Assembly: GCF_013170825.1 (NCBI RefSeq)
Contig: NZ_CP033365.1
Location: forward strand, 2,430,001-2,494,000
Direction of reading: 5' to 3'
DNA from: Mesorhizobium sp. NZP2298
Lineage (GTDB): Bacteria > Pseudomonadota > Alphaproteobacteria > Rhizobiales > Rhizobiaceae
Length of the DNA stretch: 64,000 nt
The position numbers and the translations under genes were made by a program. This document shows, piece after piece, positions 1-9,457 of the stretch. Every line of letters starts with the position of its first letter. Position 1 is the first letter of the stretch. The notes beneath the pieces are model-generated. The model worked only from the letters and a program-made list of their open reading frames with translations. It was not told where the DNA came from and did not search any database.

Positions 1-703
1 CGAGCGACAACACGTCGCGCGACAAGGTCTTGATGCGGGCGCGCACATCCTTGCTCATCTTGGTCTGGGTGGCGACATGGGCAAGGAAGCCGGCGAGGCG
101 CTGCAGCGAGATCAGGCTGTCGCGGACGGAGGAGGTGATGTCTTCCTTGCGGCCGATGGCTTTGAGCAATTCCTGAAAGTCGCGGTTGCGCTTCGACACC
201 TTGGTCGAGCGCGCCTCGAAAATGTCGCGCGAAATCCCCTCGATGTCGCGGCCGGCGCGCTCGAGGATATCGGCGAGACGGTCGACGATCGCCTCAAGCA
301 GGCCAATGAGGATGGTGTCGCCGGTGGTGCAGCCGGTCGCCACCTTCTCGGCGCGCAGCGGGAAGGTCTTGAAGGCCTTGGGTTCATGATAACGGATGGT
401 GATCAGCCTGTTGCCGGCGAGTGCGAAGGTGACCGGCGACATCAGGGGATCGTCGATCTCGGTCTGCGCGGGCAAGGTGGCGGTCATGAAGTAGGCGCCG
501 TCCTCGATATAGAGGCGGCTGGAAATCTCGATCTCCTCCATCTCCTCGCGGGTCGGGATGGCGACGCCGAGCCAGCTTTCGATGGTGGCCTCTTCCTCCT
601 TGGTCGGATTGACCAGGTCGGCCCAGACGACCCTGTCGCCATCCGCCAGCAGGTCATCGACGACGCGCAGGCGGTCATTGTCCACGACAAATGCCTTGAT
701 CAT
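1..703 (-). CDS. corA: CorA-type magnesium/cobalt transporter (partial, 3' end outside window)
   Basis: Minus-strand gene cut by the left edge; 234 codons are visible from the ATG at 703. The translation starts MIKAFVVDNDRLR and shows the acidic CorA cytoplasmic domain (EEMEEIEISSRLY, then ITIRYHEPKAF near residue 105) followed by the long charged stalk helix (ISRDIFEARSTKVSKRNRDF). This family forms pentameric inner-membrane Mg2+/Co2+ channels. The two C-terminal membrane helices and the GMN signature would lie outside the window, so transport competence cannot be judged. A GGGAGA ribosome site sits about 8 nt before the ATG. The family call is firm; the exact ion is inferred. Confidence 0.88.
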   Translation of the reverse strand, partial: MIKAFVVDNDRLRVVDDLLADGDRVVWADLVNPTKEEEATIESWLGVAIPTREEMEEIEISSRLYIEDGAYFMTATLPAQTEIDDPLMSPVTFALAGNRLITIRYHEPKAFKTFPLRAEKVATGCTTGDTILIGLLEAIVDRLADILERAGRDIEGISRDIFEARSTKVSKRNRDFQELLKAIGRKEDITSSVRDSLISLQRLAGFLAHVATQTKMSKDVRARIKTLSRDVLSL

Positions 704-854
704 CGCCAGATCTCCCCTGCGAAGGTGCGTTCGGATTGCGCGTCGTGTCGGATTGCACGGCCTTCGTCGTGTACGCGACCGTGTGCCTGCCGCTTAGACC
801 CGTGGCATGACAAAATCAAGACAAGCCCACCAGGGACAGGCCGGTATCGGCCGC

Positions 855-1640
855 TCAGAAAAACTCGTCGAGGAGCCGATACCAGGAGAGCTTCGCCGGC
901 TCTTGCGGTGGTCCGTAGCGTTCGAGAAAGGGCTCTATCCAGGTCTCGCCGATGTTATAGCGGATGCTCGAGCAGGCGAGCGCCAGATCCTGGTGGCGAT
1001 CGGCGACGCCCAGCCGGCCGCAATCGATGAAACCGCTGAAACTGTCCCGGGCAGCCATGACATTCGGCAGGCAGGCATCGCCATGGGCGACGACAAGATC
1101 CTCGGTTGTTGGCCTCAGCGCCTCAAGCTCGGCGAAGGCTTTCGCGGCGGTCCAGCCCTGCCTCTCATCGTCGAAATCGCTTTCGTCGACGTCGCCGGCC
1201 TCCATGCGCGATCGCGCGGCCGCGATCCGCCTGAAGAGGCGATGGTCGAAGGGACAGGAGCCGATATCCAGCGTGTGCAGGTCGCGAAGCGCGCTGGCCA
1301 TGATCTCGATGACATCAGCCGGATCGATCGGCGCCGACGCCAAATCCTCGCCGGCGACGGCCGACATCAGCAGCCAGTCGTGACCGGCATGGCTTTCCAG
1401 GGCGATCACATCGGGACAGGCGATGCCTTGTCCGGCAAGCCAGCGCAACCGCGCGGCTTCATCGGCGAGTTCGGCAAAGGGACCGTTCCGCTCGCATTTC
1501 AGGAACAGGGCCGGCTTGTCGTCGGCTACCAGCCGGAACACACCGGCCTTTGATTTGCCGATGGTTTGCCGGTGCCAGCGATAGCCGGAGAGCCTGTTCT
1601 TCAGCTCCCGCGGCAGTTCATTTTCGGGGACGAAGTTCAT
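855..1640 (-). CDS. APH(3')-type aminoglycoside phosphotransferase
   Basis: 261 residues, the normal length for APH(3') enzymes, which phosphorylate kanamycin/neomycin-type drugs at the 3'-hydroxyl using ATP. The kinase core is visible: catalytic HGDACLPN (H186-N193), metal-binding FIDCG (D206, in place of the DFG of protein kinases), the following GRLGVADRHQDLAL and the C-terminal end WYRLLDEFF. These last segments closely resemble APH(3')-II (nptII) enzymes. The start is the ATG at 1640, giving MNFVPENELP; frames open further upstream have no coding-like sequence. It lies alone, 64 nt after the purine permease on the same strand, with no transposon nearby, so it is probably an intrinsic chromosomal gene. 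The real substrate may differ from clinical drugs. Confidence 0.92.
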   Translation of the reverse strand: MNFVPENELPRELKNRLSGYRWHRQTIGKSKAGVFRLVADDKPALFLKCERNGPFAELADEAARLRWLAGQGIACPDVIALESHAGHDWLLMSAVAGEDLASAPIDPADVIEIMASALRDLHTLDIGSCPFDHRLFRRIAAARSRMEAGDVDESDFDDERQGWTAAKAFAELEALRPTTEDLVVAHGDACLPNVMAARDSFSGFIDCGRLGVADRHQDLALACSSIRYNIGETWIEPFLERYGPPQEPAKLSWYRLLDEFF

Positions 1641-1666
1641 CGACAAAGACTGGGAGGCCGGGGATC

Positions 1667-1697
1667 GGGAAGGCCGGACTCTGGTGTCCGGCCTCCC
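1667..1697 (-). terminator. Stem-loop between the permease and APH genes
   Basis: An inverted repeat, GGGAAGGCCGGAC on the left and GTCCGGCCTCCC on the right with a six-base loop, lies just beyond the permease stop codon and before the APH start. It is GC-rich but no T-run follows on either strand, so it may be a weak terminator or an RNA 3'-end stabiliser rather than a classical intrinsic terminator. Confidence 0.4.
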
Positions 1698-1704
1698 GAT
1701 CTCT

Positions 1705-3057
1705 CTATCGGGCGTTCGGCAGGATCTGGTGCAGCACGATGGCCCAGACGGCGCCGAAGGCGATGGATGAACCCAGAATGTACTGCACGATATCCGGAAG
1801 CGTCTTGACGAAATCCGGCGGCGCCAGCGTGGCAAACAGTGCCATCAGGATCGGCAGGCCGATGACCAGCATGTTCCTCTCGGTCAACGGCGTGCCGCGA
1901 ACCACGCGAAAACCGTTCATGGCGATGACGACGCAGAGAACGCCGAAGACGCCGCCGATGACCGGCCCCGGGATCGAGGCGATGACCGCCGAAAGCTTGC
2001 CGATCAGCCCGAACAGCACCAGGAAGATGCCGGCCGCGGCAAAGGCGGCGCGGCTGGCGATGCCGGTGATGGCGATGATGCCGGCATTGGACGAGTAACC
2101 GGTGACCGGCGTGCTGCATAGCAGGGCGCTGACCAGGCAGCCGAGGCCTTCGCCGGTGGCGCCCCTGTCGAGCTGTTCATCCGACAGCGGCTTGTCGATG
2201 ACGGCGCCGACGGCGAACCAGGTGCCGGTGGTCTCGGCCAGGACGACGATGTAGACGATCAGCATGGTCAGCGTCGCCGACAGCGAGAAGGTCACGTCGA
2301 GGTTGAGGAACGCAATGCGCGGCATGGAAAACCAGGTCGCGGCGGAAACGCCCGTCATGTCCAGCTGGCCCATGAAGACGGCTGCGATGCTGCCGGCCAC
2401 AAGCGCGATGATGACGGAAAGCAGGCGCAGCCACGCGCCTTTCGCGCCGAGCGTCATGCCGGTCAGCATGCAGCCGACAAGCACCGCCGCCGCGATGAAG
2501 GCGAGGATGATGTTGCCGCCAACGGTGGCGGTGCCATGGACGGCGAACACGCTTTCCTTGAGTGCCACCGGCATCAAGGCGACGCCGACCACGATGATGA
2601 TGGCGCCGCCGACGATGGGCGGCACGAAACGGTTGACGAGGCGATGGAAGATCCTTGTCGGCGACCCGAGCAGCATGACCAGTATGGCGCCCGGAATGAG
2701 CGCGCCGATCACCGCCGACAGTCCGCCAATGCCGCCGCCGGCGCCGAAGGCGATCGCCAGCACCGCGCCGATCGGGACGAAGGACGGTCCTTGCACCACA
2801 GGCAGCCGCATCAGGAGCTGCGACTGGATCAGCGTTGCGATGCCCGCCGCCACGAAGGCCGACTGGATGAAGGCGCCGGCATCGCCGACGCTGAAGGCGA
2901 GCACCGATGCGATGATGAACGGCACGATGTAGACGTCCATCGCCAGCACATGCTGGAGACCGAGCAGGGCGGCCTTGCCCAAGGGCAACGGATCGTCCGA
3001 CTGGGCGATCAGAGTGATCTCTGGCGCAACGCTTTCCATGGTCTCCCCTCTGGCCAT
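1705..3057 (-). CDS. NCS2-family purine (xanthine/uracil-type) permease
   Basis: 450-residue polytopic inner-membrane protein of the nucleobase-cation symporter-2 family. Family landmarks are visible: LPVVQGPSFVPIGA in the third helix region, the signature-like segment VPPIVGGAIIIVVG, and LAETTGTWFAVG in the substrate-binding re-entrant region. It is divergent from guanine deaminase across 135 bp, which suggests import of guanine, xanthine or urate for catabolism; the substrate is inferred. Two in-frame ATGs, at 3057 and 3039, are each preceded by the same block CCAGAGGGGA; spacing favours 3057. Both genes probably share the intergenic promoter region. Confidence 0.9.
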   Translation of the reverse strand: MARGETMESVAPEITLIAQSDDPLPLGKAALLGLQHVLAMDVYIVPFIIASVLAFSVGDAGAFIQSAFVAAGIATLIQSQLLMRLPVVQGPSFVPIGAVLAIAFGAGGGIGGLSAVIGALIPGAILVMLLGSPTRIFHRLVNRFVPPIVGGAIIIVVGVALMPVALKESVFAVHGTATVGGNIILAFIAAAVLVGCMLTGMTLGAKGAWLRLLSVIIALVAGSIAAVFMGQLDMTGVSAATWFSMPRIAFLNLDVTFSLSATLTMLIVYIVVLAETTGTWFAVGAVIDKPLSDEQLDRGATGEGLGCLVSALLCSTPVTGYSSNAGIIAITGIASRAAFAAAGIFLVLFGLIGKLSAVIASIPGPVIGGVFGVLCVVIAMNGFRVVRGTPLTERNMLVIGLPILMALFATLAPPDFVKTLPDIVQYILGSSIAFGAVWAIVLHQILPNAR

Positions 3058-3192
3058 GATGTCCCCTCTGGAAATCTCTACACGATCATGTGATCAGTCG
3101 CCGGCAAAGGACAGCGGCGCAAAGGTTTGCCAACTGTTTTTTAGTGGGCCACGCAGTGACGGTCTCACGCGCCAGCACAACCGGAGCGACAG

Positions 3193-4590
3193 ATGACAAG
3201 AGAACCTTTCACGCTGCTCGGCACCGCCTTCCACACGCCGGAGCGCGGCAGGCTGGAAGTGCTGGAAGATCATCTGTTCAGCATCGATGCGCAGGGGCGG
3301 ATCGCCGAGATTCTGGCGCCCGGCCATCCGGACTATGCGGCGCGGGAAAGCGATGCCCGCCTGTCCGGTACGCTGGTGCGGCTTGCTGACGGCCAGTTCC
3401 TGCTGCCCGGCCTGGTCGACCTGCACATCCATGCGCCGCAATGGCCGCAGATGGGCAAGGCGCTCGATGTGCCGCTCGAAGTCTGGCTGCAGAAATATAC
3501 ATTTCCGCTCGAGGCCCGCTACGCTGACGTCGACTATGCCCGCGAGGTCTATGCCGATCTGGTCGACAATCTTCTGGCCAACGGCACCACCACCGCGCTC
3601 TATTTCGCCACCGTCCATGTCGAGGCGAGCCTGGCGCTTGCCGGGACTTGCATGGAAAAGGGCCAGCGCGCCCTGGTCGGCAAGGTGGCGATGGACGATG
3701 CCCAGCAGTGCCCGCCCTTCTACCGCGATGCCGATGCGGCGAGTGCCGTTTCGGACACCAGGCGTTTCATCGTGGCGGTCCAGTCACTGGATTCGGGCGA
3801 GAGGCCGCTGGTCCAGCCGGTGATCACGCCGCGCTTCATCCCGAGCTGCACGGATGCGGCCTTGCAGGGGCTGGGTGAACTCGCGACCGAATTCGGCTGC
3901 CATGTGCAGACGCATTGCTCGGAGAGTGACTGGGCAAAGCAATTCGTGGAGGAGCGCTTCGGTCAGACCGATGCGGCCAGCCTGGACGGTTTCGGCCTGC
4001 TCACCCGCCACACCATCCTGGCGCATTCGAATTTCATCGACGGGCAGGACATGGACCTCATCAAGGAGAAGGGTGCCGGCGTCGCACATTGCCCGCTCTC
4101 CAATGTCTACTTCGCCAATGCGGCGTTTCCGCTGCGCGCGGCACTGGACCGGCAGATGCATGTTGGACTGGGGACGGATATTTCGGGGGGCTACAGCCCG
4201 TCCCTGTTCGACGGCTGCCGGCACGCTCTGTCGGCGTCGAGGACGCTGCAAAGCGGCGTGCATGCCGGGCTGCCGCCCGAGCAGCGCGGCGCGCCCGGAG
4301 AGCCGATCACCCATCAGGAGGCGTTCTGGCTGGCGACCGCCGGCGGTGCCGAAGCGCTGGACCTGCCGACAGGCAGTTTTCGCGTCGGGCACGAATTCGA
4401 CGCGCTGTTGATCGACACCAGGGCGAGCGCCTCGAACATCCACATCAACGCGGCCGACGACACGCTTGACGATGTCTTCCAGAAGATCGTGCTCAACGCG
4501 GCGCGGGCGAATATCGCCAAGGTCTGGGTGAGCGGCCGGATGGTGGCGGGGCAATGGAAGCGTGGCGCCCCGCCAATCGACCTGGGCTAG
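3193..4590 (+). CDS. guaD: Guanine deaminase
   Basis: 465 residues, as expected for guanine deaminase of the amidohydrolase superfamily, which converts guanine to xanthine plus ammonia with a zinc ion. Visible motifs are PGLVDLHIHAPQ (metal ligands H78 and H80, with the APQ typical of guanine rather than cytosine deaminases), CHVQTHCSES, ILAHSNFI, AHCPLSNVYF and GTDISGGYS (metal-ligand Asp). The C-terminal beta-strand KVWVSGRMVAG is also typical. It is divergent from the NCS2 permease, so import and deamination are probably co-regulated. Its last four bases overlap the convergent EamA gene. Confidence 0.95.
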   Translation: MTREPFTLLGTAFHTPERGRLEVLEDHLFSIDAQGRIAEILAPGHPDYAARESDARLSGTLVRLADGQFLLPGLVDLHIHAPQWPQMGKALDVPLEVWLQKYTFPLEARYADVDYAREVYADLVDNLLANGTTTALYFATVHVEASLALAGTCMEKGQRALVGKVAMDDAQQCPPFYRDADAASAVSDTRRFIVAVQSLDSGERPLVQPVITPRFIPSCTDAALQGLGELATEFGCHVQTHCSESDWAKQFVEERFGQTDAASLDGFGLLTRHTILAHSNFIDGQDMDLIKEKGAGVAHCPLSNVYFANAAFPLRAALDRQMHVGLGTDISGGYSPSLFDGCRHALSASRTLQSGVHAGLPPEQRGAPGEPITHQEAFWLATAGGAEALDLPTGSFRVGHEFDALLIDTRASASNIHINAADDTLDDVFQKIVLNAARANIAKVWVSGRMVAGQWKRGAPPIDLG

Positions 4591-5492
4591 GCGCGCGCTG
4601 CTGTTTCCGCCGCGGCCTCTCTTTTCGGCTTGAGCAACATGTCCTTGGCGGCAATCAGCGCGCCAACCGTGATCAGCACGCAAGCCAGCGCCACGGACCA
4701 GTGGAAGACGCCGAAACCCGCCAGCAGCAGCACGATCACCGAGAACAGCGGCGCGGCATACGAGATCGCGCCCAGGATCATGATGTCTCCGTGCTTGCAG
4801 CCATAGTCCCATGCGTAAAAGCCGGCGCCAAGAGGGATCACGCCCAGAACGGCGATGGCGCTCCATTGCGTCGGTGTTTGCGGCCACACCGTGCTCTCAA
4901 GCGTGAGATGCAGCGTGAGGGCGACCGCCGCGGTGATGAGGCAGTAAACCGCGACCACATCGGTCGGGACCTGGCCAAAGCGGCGCGACAGGACGGAATA
5001 ACCGGACCAGACGAAAGCGCAGAACAGCGCGATGACGTGGCCCGGCTTCACCCCGGCGGCAAGCCCCACGCTGCCGCCCTTCGTGATGACGACGATGGCG
5101 CCTGCCAGGCCGAGGACCACACCCGCAATGTGGTGAGGTTTAAGTCGTTCTCCCGGCAGGAAGGCGGCGAAGACAACGATCAGCAATGGCCAGAGATAGG
5201 CGATCAGGCTCACTTCGACGGGCGGGGCCGACTGGATCGCGAAAAAGTAGGCACAATGGTAGATGCACAGCCCTGCCGTGCCGATCGCCCAGACTTGCCA
5301 TGGCTGCCGCAGCGACCTGATCGCCGAGGGCCGAACGATCCAGCTGGCGGCTCCGACGGAGCCGCCGAGCAGAAATGTCATGGCGGCGAGTTGAAAGGGC
5401 GGAATCGGTCCGGCCGCGGTCGAAAGCAGCGCGAGGAACGACCAGGTCAGAATGGCCGAGAAACCGACCAGGGTTGGGATCGTCCTGTTCAT
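4587..5492 (-). CDS. EamA-family drug/metabolite transporter
   Basis: 301 residues with about ten hydrophobic helices arranged as two EamA repeats (roughly residues 5-140 and 150-290). Segments such as SLIAYLWPLLIVVFAAFLPGE and GVIPLGAGFYAWDYGCKHGD are typical of DMT-superfamily exporters of the YddG/aromatic amino acid type. The substrate cannot be read from the sequence. It is convergent with guaD, overlapping by 4 bp, and ends in an Ala/Lys-rich cytoplasmic tail. The start is the ATG at 5492. Confidence 0.88.
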   Translation of the reverse strand: MNRTIPTLVGFSAILTWSFLALLSTAAGPIPPFQLAAMTFLLGGSVGAASWIVRPSAIRSLRQPWQVWAIGTAGLCIYHCAYFFAIQSAPPVEVSLIAYLWPLLIVVFAAFLPGERLKPHHIAGVVLGLAGAIVVITKGGSVGLAAGVKPGHVIALFCAFVWSGYSVLSRRFGQVPTDVVAVYCLITAAVALTLHLTLESTVWPQTPTQWSAIAVLGVIPLGAGFYAWDYGCKHGDIMILGAISYAAPLFSVIVLLLAGFGVFHWSVALACVLITVGALIAAKDMLLKPKREAAAETAARA

Positions 5493-5586
5493 GTTCGCCC
5501 TTCCGCTTCATTGACGGGATAGCGGAAAGGACCGGCCGATGGCAGCCGCGTACGGCCTCACCCTGTCGGGAATGCGACGCGGCTGT

Positions 5587-6690
5587 TCAGGTGTTGAACT
5601 TGAACAGCATGATGTCGCCGTCCTGGACGACATATTCCTTGCCTTCGTCGCGCGCCTTGCCGGCTTCCTTGGCCGCCACTTCGCCGCCCAGCGTGACGAA
5701 GTCGTTGTAGGCGATGGTCTGGGCGCGGATGAAGCCGCGCTCGAAGTCGGTGTGGATGACGCCGGCGGCCTGCGGGGCCTTGTCGCCCTTGTGGATGGTC
5801 CAGGCGCGCGTCTCCTTCGGCCCGACGGTGAAATAGGTGATGAGATGCAAAAGCTCATAGCCGGCGCGGATCACCTTGTTGAGGCCCGGCTCGTCGAGGC
5901 CGAGGGAGGACAGGAATTCCATCTCTTCCTCGTCGGAGAGCTGGGCGACTTCGGCCTCTATCGCGGCCGAGATCACCACCGTGCCGGCACCCTGCGCTGC
6001 GGCCATCTTCTCCACGGCCCGGGTGTGCTCGTTGCCGGTGGCTGCATCGGCCTCGGCGACGTTGCAGACATAGAGCACGGGGTGCGACGTCAGGAGGTTC
6101 AAGCCCTGCAGGATGCGCAAGTCTTCGGCCGAGATGCCTTTGAGCAGCACGCGGGTCGGTTTGCCGGCCTGCAGCAGTTCGAGCGCGGCCTCCATCATCG
6201 GCAGCACCGTCACCGCTTCCTTGTCCTTGCTGCCGGCGCGCTTGCGGATCTGGACGATGCGGCGCTCCAGGCTGTCGAGGTCGGCGAGCATCAGCTCGGT
6301 CTCGACCGTCTCGGCGTCGGCGACAGGGTCGATGCGGCCCTCGACATGGGTGATGTCGTCATCCTCGAAGCAGCGCAGGACGTGCACGATGGCGTCGACC
6401 TCGCGGATGTTGGCGAGGAACTGGTTGCCCAGCCCTTCGCCCTTGGAGGCGCCGCGCACCAGGCCGGCAATGTCGACGAAGGAGATGCGGGTCGGAATGA
6501 TCTCCTTCGACTTGCCGATGGCCGCGATCTTCTGCAGGCGCGGATCTGGCACCGCCACCTCGCCAGTGTTCGGTTCGATGGTGCAGAACGGATAGTTGGC
6601 GGCCTGCGCCGCCGCCGTCCTGGTCAACGCATTGAAGAGCGTCGACTTGCCGACGTTGGGCAAGCCAACGATGCCGCATTTGAAACCCAT
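5587..6690 (-). CDS. ychF: Redox-regulated ATPase YchF (Obg-like ATPase)
   Basis: 367 residues, standard for YchF/OLA1, a cytosolic P-loop ATPase linked to ribosomes and oxidative stress. The G1 loop is GLPNVGKS (residues 9-16), followed by the G3-type DIAGLVRGASKGEGLGN. The G4 position reads NVAE instead of NKxD, the change that gives this family ATP specificity. A C-terminal TGS domain begins near LHLITYFTVGPKETRAW. It is the last gene of the minus-strand group rplY-pth-ychF, 94 bp after pth. Confidence 0.97.
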   Translation of the reverse strand: MGFKCGIVGLPNVGKSTLFNALTRTAAAQAANYPFCTIEPNTGEVAVPDPRLQKIAAIGKSKEIIPTRISFVDIAGLVRGASKGEGLGNQFLANIREVDAIVHVLRCFEDDDITHVEGRIDPVADAETVETELMLADLDSLERRIVQIRKRAGSKDKEAVTVLPMMEAALELLQAGKPTRVLLKGISAEDLRILQGLNLLTSHPVLYVCNVAEADAATGNEHTRAVEKMAAAQGAGTVVISAAIEAEVAQLSDEEEMEFLSSLGLDEPGLNKVIRAGYELLHLITYFTVGPKETRAWTIHKGDKAPQAAGVIHTDFERGFIRAQTIAYNDFVTLGGEVAAKEAGKARDEGKEYVVQDGDIMLFKFNT

Positions 6691-6784
6691 TTTGTCCAGT
6701 CCTATCGGGAAAGCGAAATTTGATGAGGGCTATGGGCGATAGGGGTGATCAACGTCAAGCCCCGTAAGGCCGCATGCGTGGCGC

Positions 6785-7507
6785 TCAGTCCTTGTTGCCG
6801 AAGAGTTTCTTCAGCATGGCGGCCATCGGGCCGGATTCCGGCAATTTGACCGCCGGCTGCTGCGGACGCGCCTGGCGGACGTGACTTTGCTGCTTGGGTT
6901 CCTGCTTCCGCGCCGGCTTTTCCGGTTCGGGCGCGGCCTTGCCCTGGACGGCGAGAGCGGCCTTGTTCATGAAGCCGGATTCGTCGCCCTTGACGATCAT
7001 GGCGGCGTTGTCGGCGATCGCGTCGAGCAAGGGATCGAGCCATTCGCGGTCGGCCTTGGCGAAGTCGCCGAGCACATGGTGCTGGACCATTTCCTTGACG
7101 CCGGGGTGGCCGACGCCGATGCGCACACGGCGATAGGCGTTGCCGACATGGCCGTCGATCGAGCGGATGCCGTTGTGGCCGCCGGCGCCGCCGCCGGTCT
7201 TGATGCGCAGCTTGCCTTCGGCAAGGTCGATCTCGTCATAGAAGACGGTGAGCGCGGAAACGTCGAGCTTGTAGAAGCGCAGTGCTTCGCCGACCGACTG
7301 GCCGGACAGGTTCATGAAGGTCTGCGGCTTGATCAGGATGATCTTTTCGCCGCCGAGCGTGCCTTCGGCGATCAGCCCCTGGAATTTCTTCGACCAGGGC
7401 GAAAAGGAATGGCGGCGGGCGATAGCGTCCGCCGCCATGAAGCCGACATTGTGCCGGTTATCAGCGTATTTCGCGCCCGGATTGCCGAGGCCTGCAAAGA
7501 CAAGCAT
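6785..7507 (-). CDS. pth: Peptidyl-tRNA hydrolase with C-terminal extension
   Basis: 240 residues against about 190 for E. coli Pth. The enzyme releases peptides from peptidyl-tRNA that drops off ribosomes. The N-terminus [20 protein letters not shown] carries the conserved Asn and catalytic His; FMNLSGQSV and the [13 protein letters not shown] strand are also present. Residues after about 190 form a Lys/Gln/Pro-rich tail ([14 protein letters not shown]) ending in [10 protein letters not shown], an extension found in related alphaproteobacteria. It begins 23 nt after the rplY stop with a GGAG site, so it is co-transcribed with the L25 gene. Confidence 0.96.
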   Translation of the reverse strand: MLVFAGLGNPGAKYADNRHNVGFMAADAIARRHSFSPWSKKFQGLIAEGTLGGEKIILIKPQTFMNLSGQSVGEALRFYKLDVSALTVFYDEIDLAEGKLRIKTGGGAGGHNGIRSIDGHVGNAYRRVRIGVGHPGVKEMVQHHVLGDFAKADREWLDPLLDAIADNAAMIVKGDESGFMNKAALAVQGKAAPEPEKPARKQEPKQQSHVRQARPQQPAVKLPESGPMAAMLKKLFGNKD

Positions 7508-7530
7508 CGTCTGCTCCGGGCGGAAAAGAG

Positions 7531-8169
7531 TTACTTCTCTTCGGCGGCGGGAGCCGCCTCAGGTGCGGCCTCGGCCGTCTCTTCCGTCTCCGGCTTCATC
7601 GCCGACGAACCGGCAATGGTCGCGATGGTGAAATCGCGATCGGAGATCACCGGCTTGACGCCGGCCGGCAGCTTGACCGCCGAGATGTGGATCGAGTCGC
7701 CGATATTGGTACCGGTGAGATCGACGGTGATGAATTCCGGGATCGCATTGGCCGGGCAGTGGAACTCGACTTCGTGACGCACGATGTTGAGCACACCGCC
7801 GCGCTTGATGCCGGGCGACTTGTCCTCATTGAGGAAGTGGACAGGCACGTCGACATTGACCTCGGTGTCCTTACCGATGCGCAGGAAGTCGACATGGACA
7901 GGGAAATCCTTGACCGGGTCGAGCTGGAAGTCCTTCGGCAGGACCTGGATCTTCTTGCCGTCGACATCGATCGTGGCGACCGTGGTCAGGAACCCGCCAC
8001 CATGGATCTTGTAGTAGATGTCCTTGTAGGTGAGAGCGATCGCCAGGGGAGGCTGCTTGTCACCATAGATTACTGCAGGCACTTTACCGTTGCGGCGAAC
8101 TGCACGGGCGGACCCCTTACCGACCTGTTCGCGCGCTTCGGCCTTGAGCTCGTAAGTATCGTGGCTCAT
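7531..8169 (-). CDS. rplY: 50S ribosomal protein L25/Ctc
   Basis: 212 residues, the long CTC/TL5 form: an N-terminal 5S-rRNA-binding L25 domain ([20 protein letters not shown]) followed by a second beta domain (to about residue 185), then a short acidic Ala/Glu tail. It binds 5S rRNA in the large subunit and in some bacteria is a general-stress protein. First gene of the rplY-pth-ychF group; the promoter should lie in the 343-bp gap upstream. Confidence 0.96.
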   Translation of the reverse strand: MSHDTYELKAEAREQVGKGSARAVRRNGKVPAVIYGDKQPPLAIALTYKDIYYKIHGGGFLTTVATIDVDGKKIQVLPKDFQLDPVKDFPVHVDFLRIGKDTEVNVDVPVHFLNEDKSPGIKRGGVLNIVRHEVEFHCPANAIPEFITVDLTGTNIGDSIHISAVKLPAGVKPVISDRDFTIATIAGSSAMKPETEETAEAAPEAAPAAEEK

Positions 8170-8512
8170 GGCTTTTCCTTTCGCGTGTTATGGAGCGTTC
8201 GCGGTGGGCAATGTGCCCGAGCCGTAAACGTCGAAAGCCGCCGGTCCTGGATTTCCGAATGAAGGCTACCGCTTTGAGACGGACCTTTGTTCGGGATCAC
8301 AAGGGAAGGCAGCCTTCCGCCGCGTTGCCTCCAAGGGTGTCTACGCGGGTGGCGGCTCTATAGCGGAAGGCAGCGAGAGGCGCAAGCGGTTGGGCTGTAA
8401 GGCTTGAAAGGCAGTTCCAGGATCGACGATATACCCGGAAGTCTCATCATCCGACAGTCCGTCAAGGAGACGCCAAGCCTGCGTTGGGAGAGGCAACGAC
8501 CGATGGCAGGCA
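8170..8512 (+). other. Intergenic region upstream of rplY
   Basis: 343 bp without a convincing gene. It lies between the 3' end of the 8.5 kb gene and the rplY start, both on the minus strand, so it should hold the rplY promoter and the 3' end of the glycosyltransferase operon. I found no strong hairpin plus T-run and no operator-like palindrome. Confidence 0.5.
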
Positions 8513-9457
8513 TCATTGCCGCGACATAAGTTTTGACAACCAGCGGCGAAGCTTTTGGGTCAAAGTGCGTTTGGATCGTGCCCGGAAGGTAATTTGCACG
8601 CGCCAGTCCGGAATATCATTCTCGGATTCCGTGCTCGCCGTCCTAGCCTTCCGCGCCAGCCATGGCACGTCGACAAGCGCGCATCCATTGGCTAGCAACC
8701 GGTTGGTGAGCATCTGCTCATTGAGAATGGCCCGGGCCTTGCTTTCGAAAAACGGTAGCGTTTCAGGCGTAAGATCGAACCTTGAATGCCAGACTACCTC
8801 TTTGCCGGCTCTGTCGCCGGTGAGCCAATGCAGCAAAAACTGCTGATATCCTTGCGAGATCGGTGCGTCATCACGAAAGGGTTGCCGAGGGTTGCCGCTG
8901 AAAATCGGTGCGTTCCTGCCGACGCTTACCAAGGATCCCAGGCTGCTGAGTTGCCGCGGGTGCATCAGGATGAACGAGCTGCGGAGCCAGGCCTGCGAGC
9001 GGATTCCGAAAATCGAGAAGGCCTCGCGGCGAGAATCGATGCAACCCAGCGCTCCCTGCAAGCCAAGCAACGACCGCAACGAGCCACCATCAATCAATTT
9101 GAGATGGTCGGATGTGGATGCCGCGAAAGCCGAAGTGGCCAAGTGAATGAGATCGTAGTGATGAAGTTCGGCGCCGGTATGATTGATGCCGCAGTCCCAC
9201 GCGGAGAACTCCCAATCTTCGTTCGACGCGCCGATCAGTTCGACCCCGCAGTCGAGATCAGAGCAATGACCGACTGGCAGCGAATTGTCGATCACGAGCA
9301 TGCGATGCGCTACCTCCGGCATCTGGTGGGCGAACATGGCTCGCAAGTCCCGCCATGCGGTCGGATACTTCTCGGTTCCGTGACGCACCAGAAGGGTCAA
9401 AACACGAAGCGGCTGGGTGTGCATGGCGAATGCAGACGCGCCGTTTTCCCGCGTCAA
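8513..9457 (-). CDS. Conserved hypothetical protein of a glycosyltransferase operon
   Basis: 314 residues from a TTG at 9457 that overlaps the stop of the upstream glycosyltransferase (TTGA), with a GGGAAG site before it; an in-frame ATG at 9424 lacks a ribosome site. I do not recognise a catalytic family with certainty. The N-terminus (LRVLTLLVRHGTEKYP) and middle (HHYDLIHLATSAFA) look like an alpha/beta fold with weak similarity to polysaccharide-synthesis proteins. The C-terminus is a basic, amphipathic tail (RSKRTLTQKLRRWLSK), as in its partner, suggesting peripheral membrane binding. Translational coupling implies a joint role with the GT2 enzyme in surface-glycan synthesis (inference). 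Confidence 0.75.
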   Translation of the reverse strand: MTRENGASAFAMHTQPLRVLTLLVRHGTEKYPTAWRDLRAMFAHQMPEVAHRMLVIDNSLPVGHCSDLDCGVELIGASNEDWEFSAWDCGINHTGAELHHYDLIHLATSAFAASTSDHLKLIDGGSLRSLLGLQGALGCIDSRREAFSIFGIRSQAWLRSSFILMHPRQLSSLGSLVSVGRNAPIFSGNPRQPFRDDAPISQGYQQFLLHWLTGDRAGKEVVWHSRFDLTPETLPFFESKARAILNEQMLTNRLLANGCALVDVPWLARKARTASTESENDIPDWRVQITFRARSKRTLTQKLRRWLSKLMSRQ

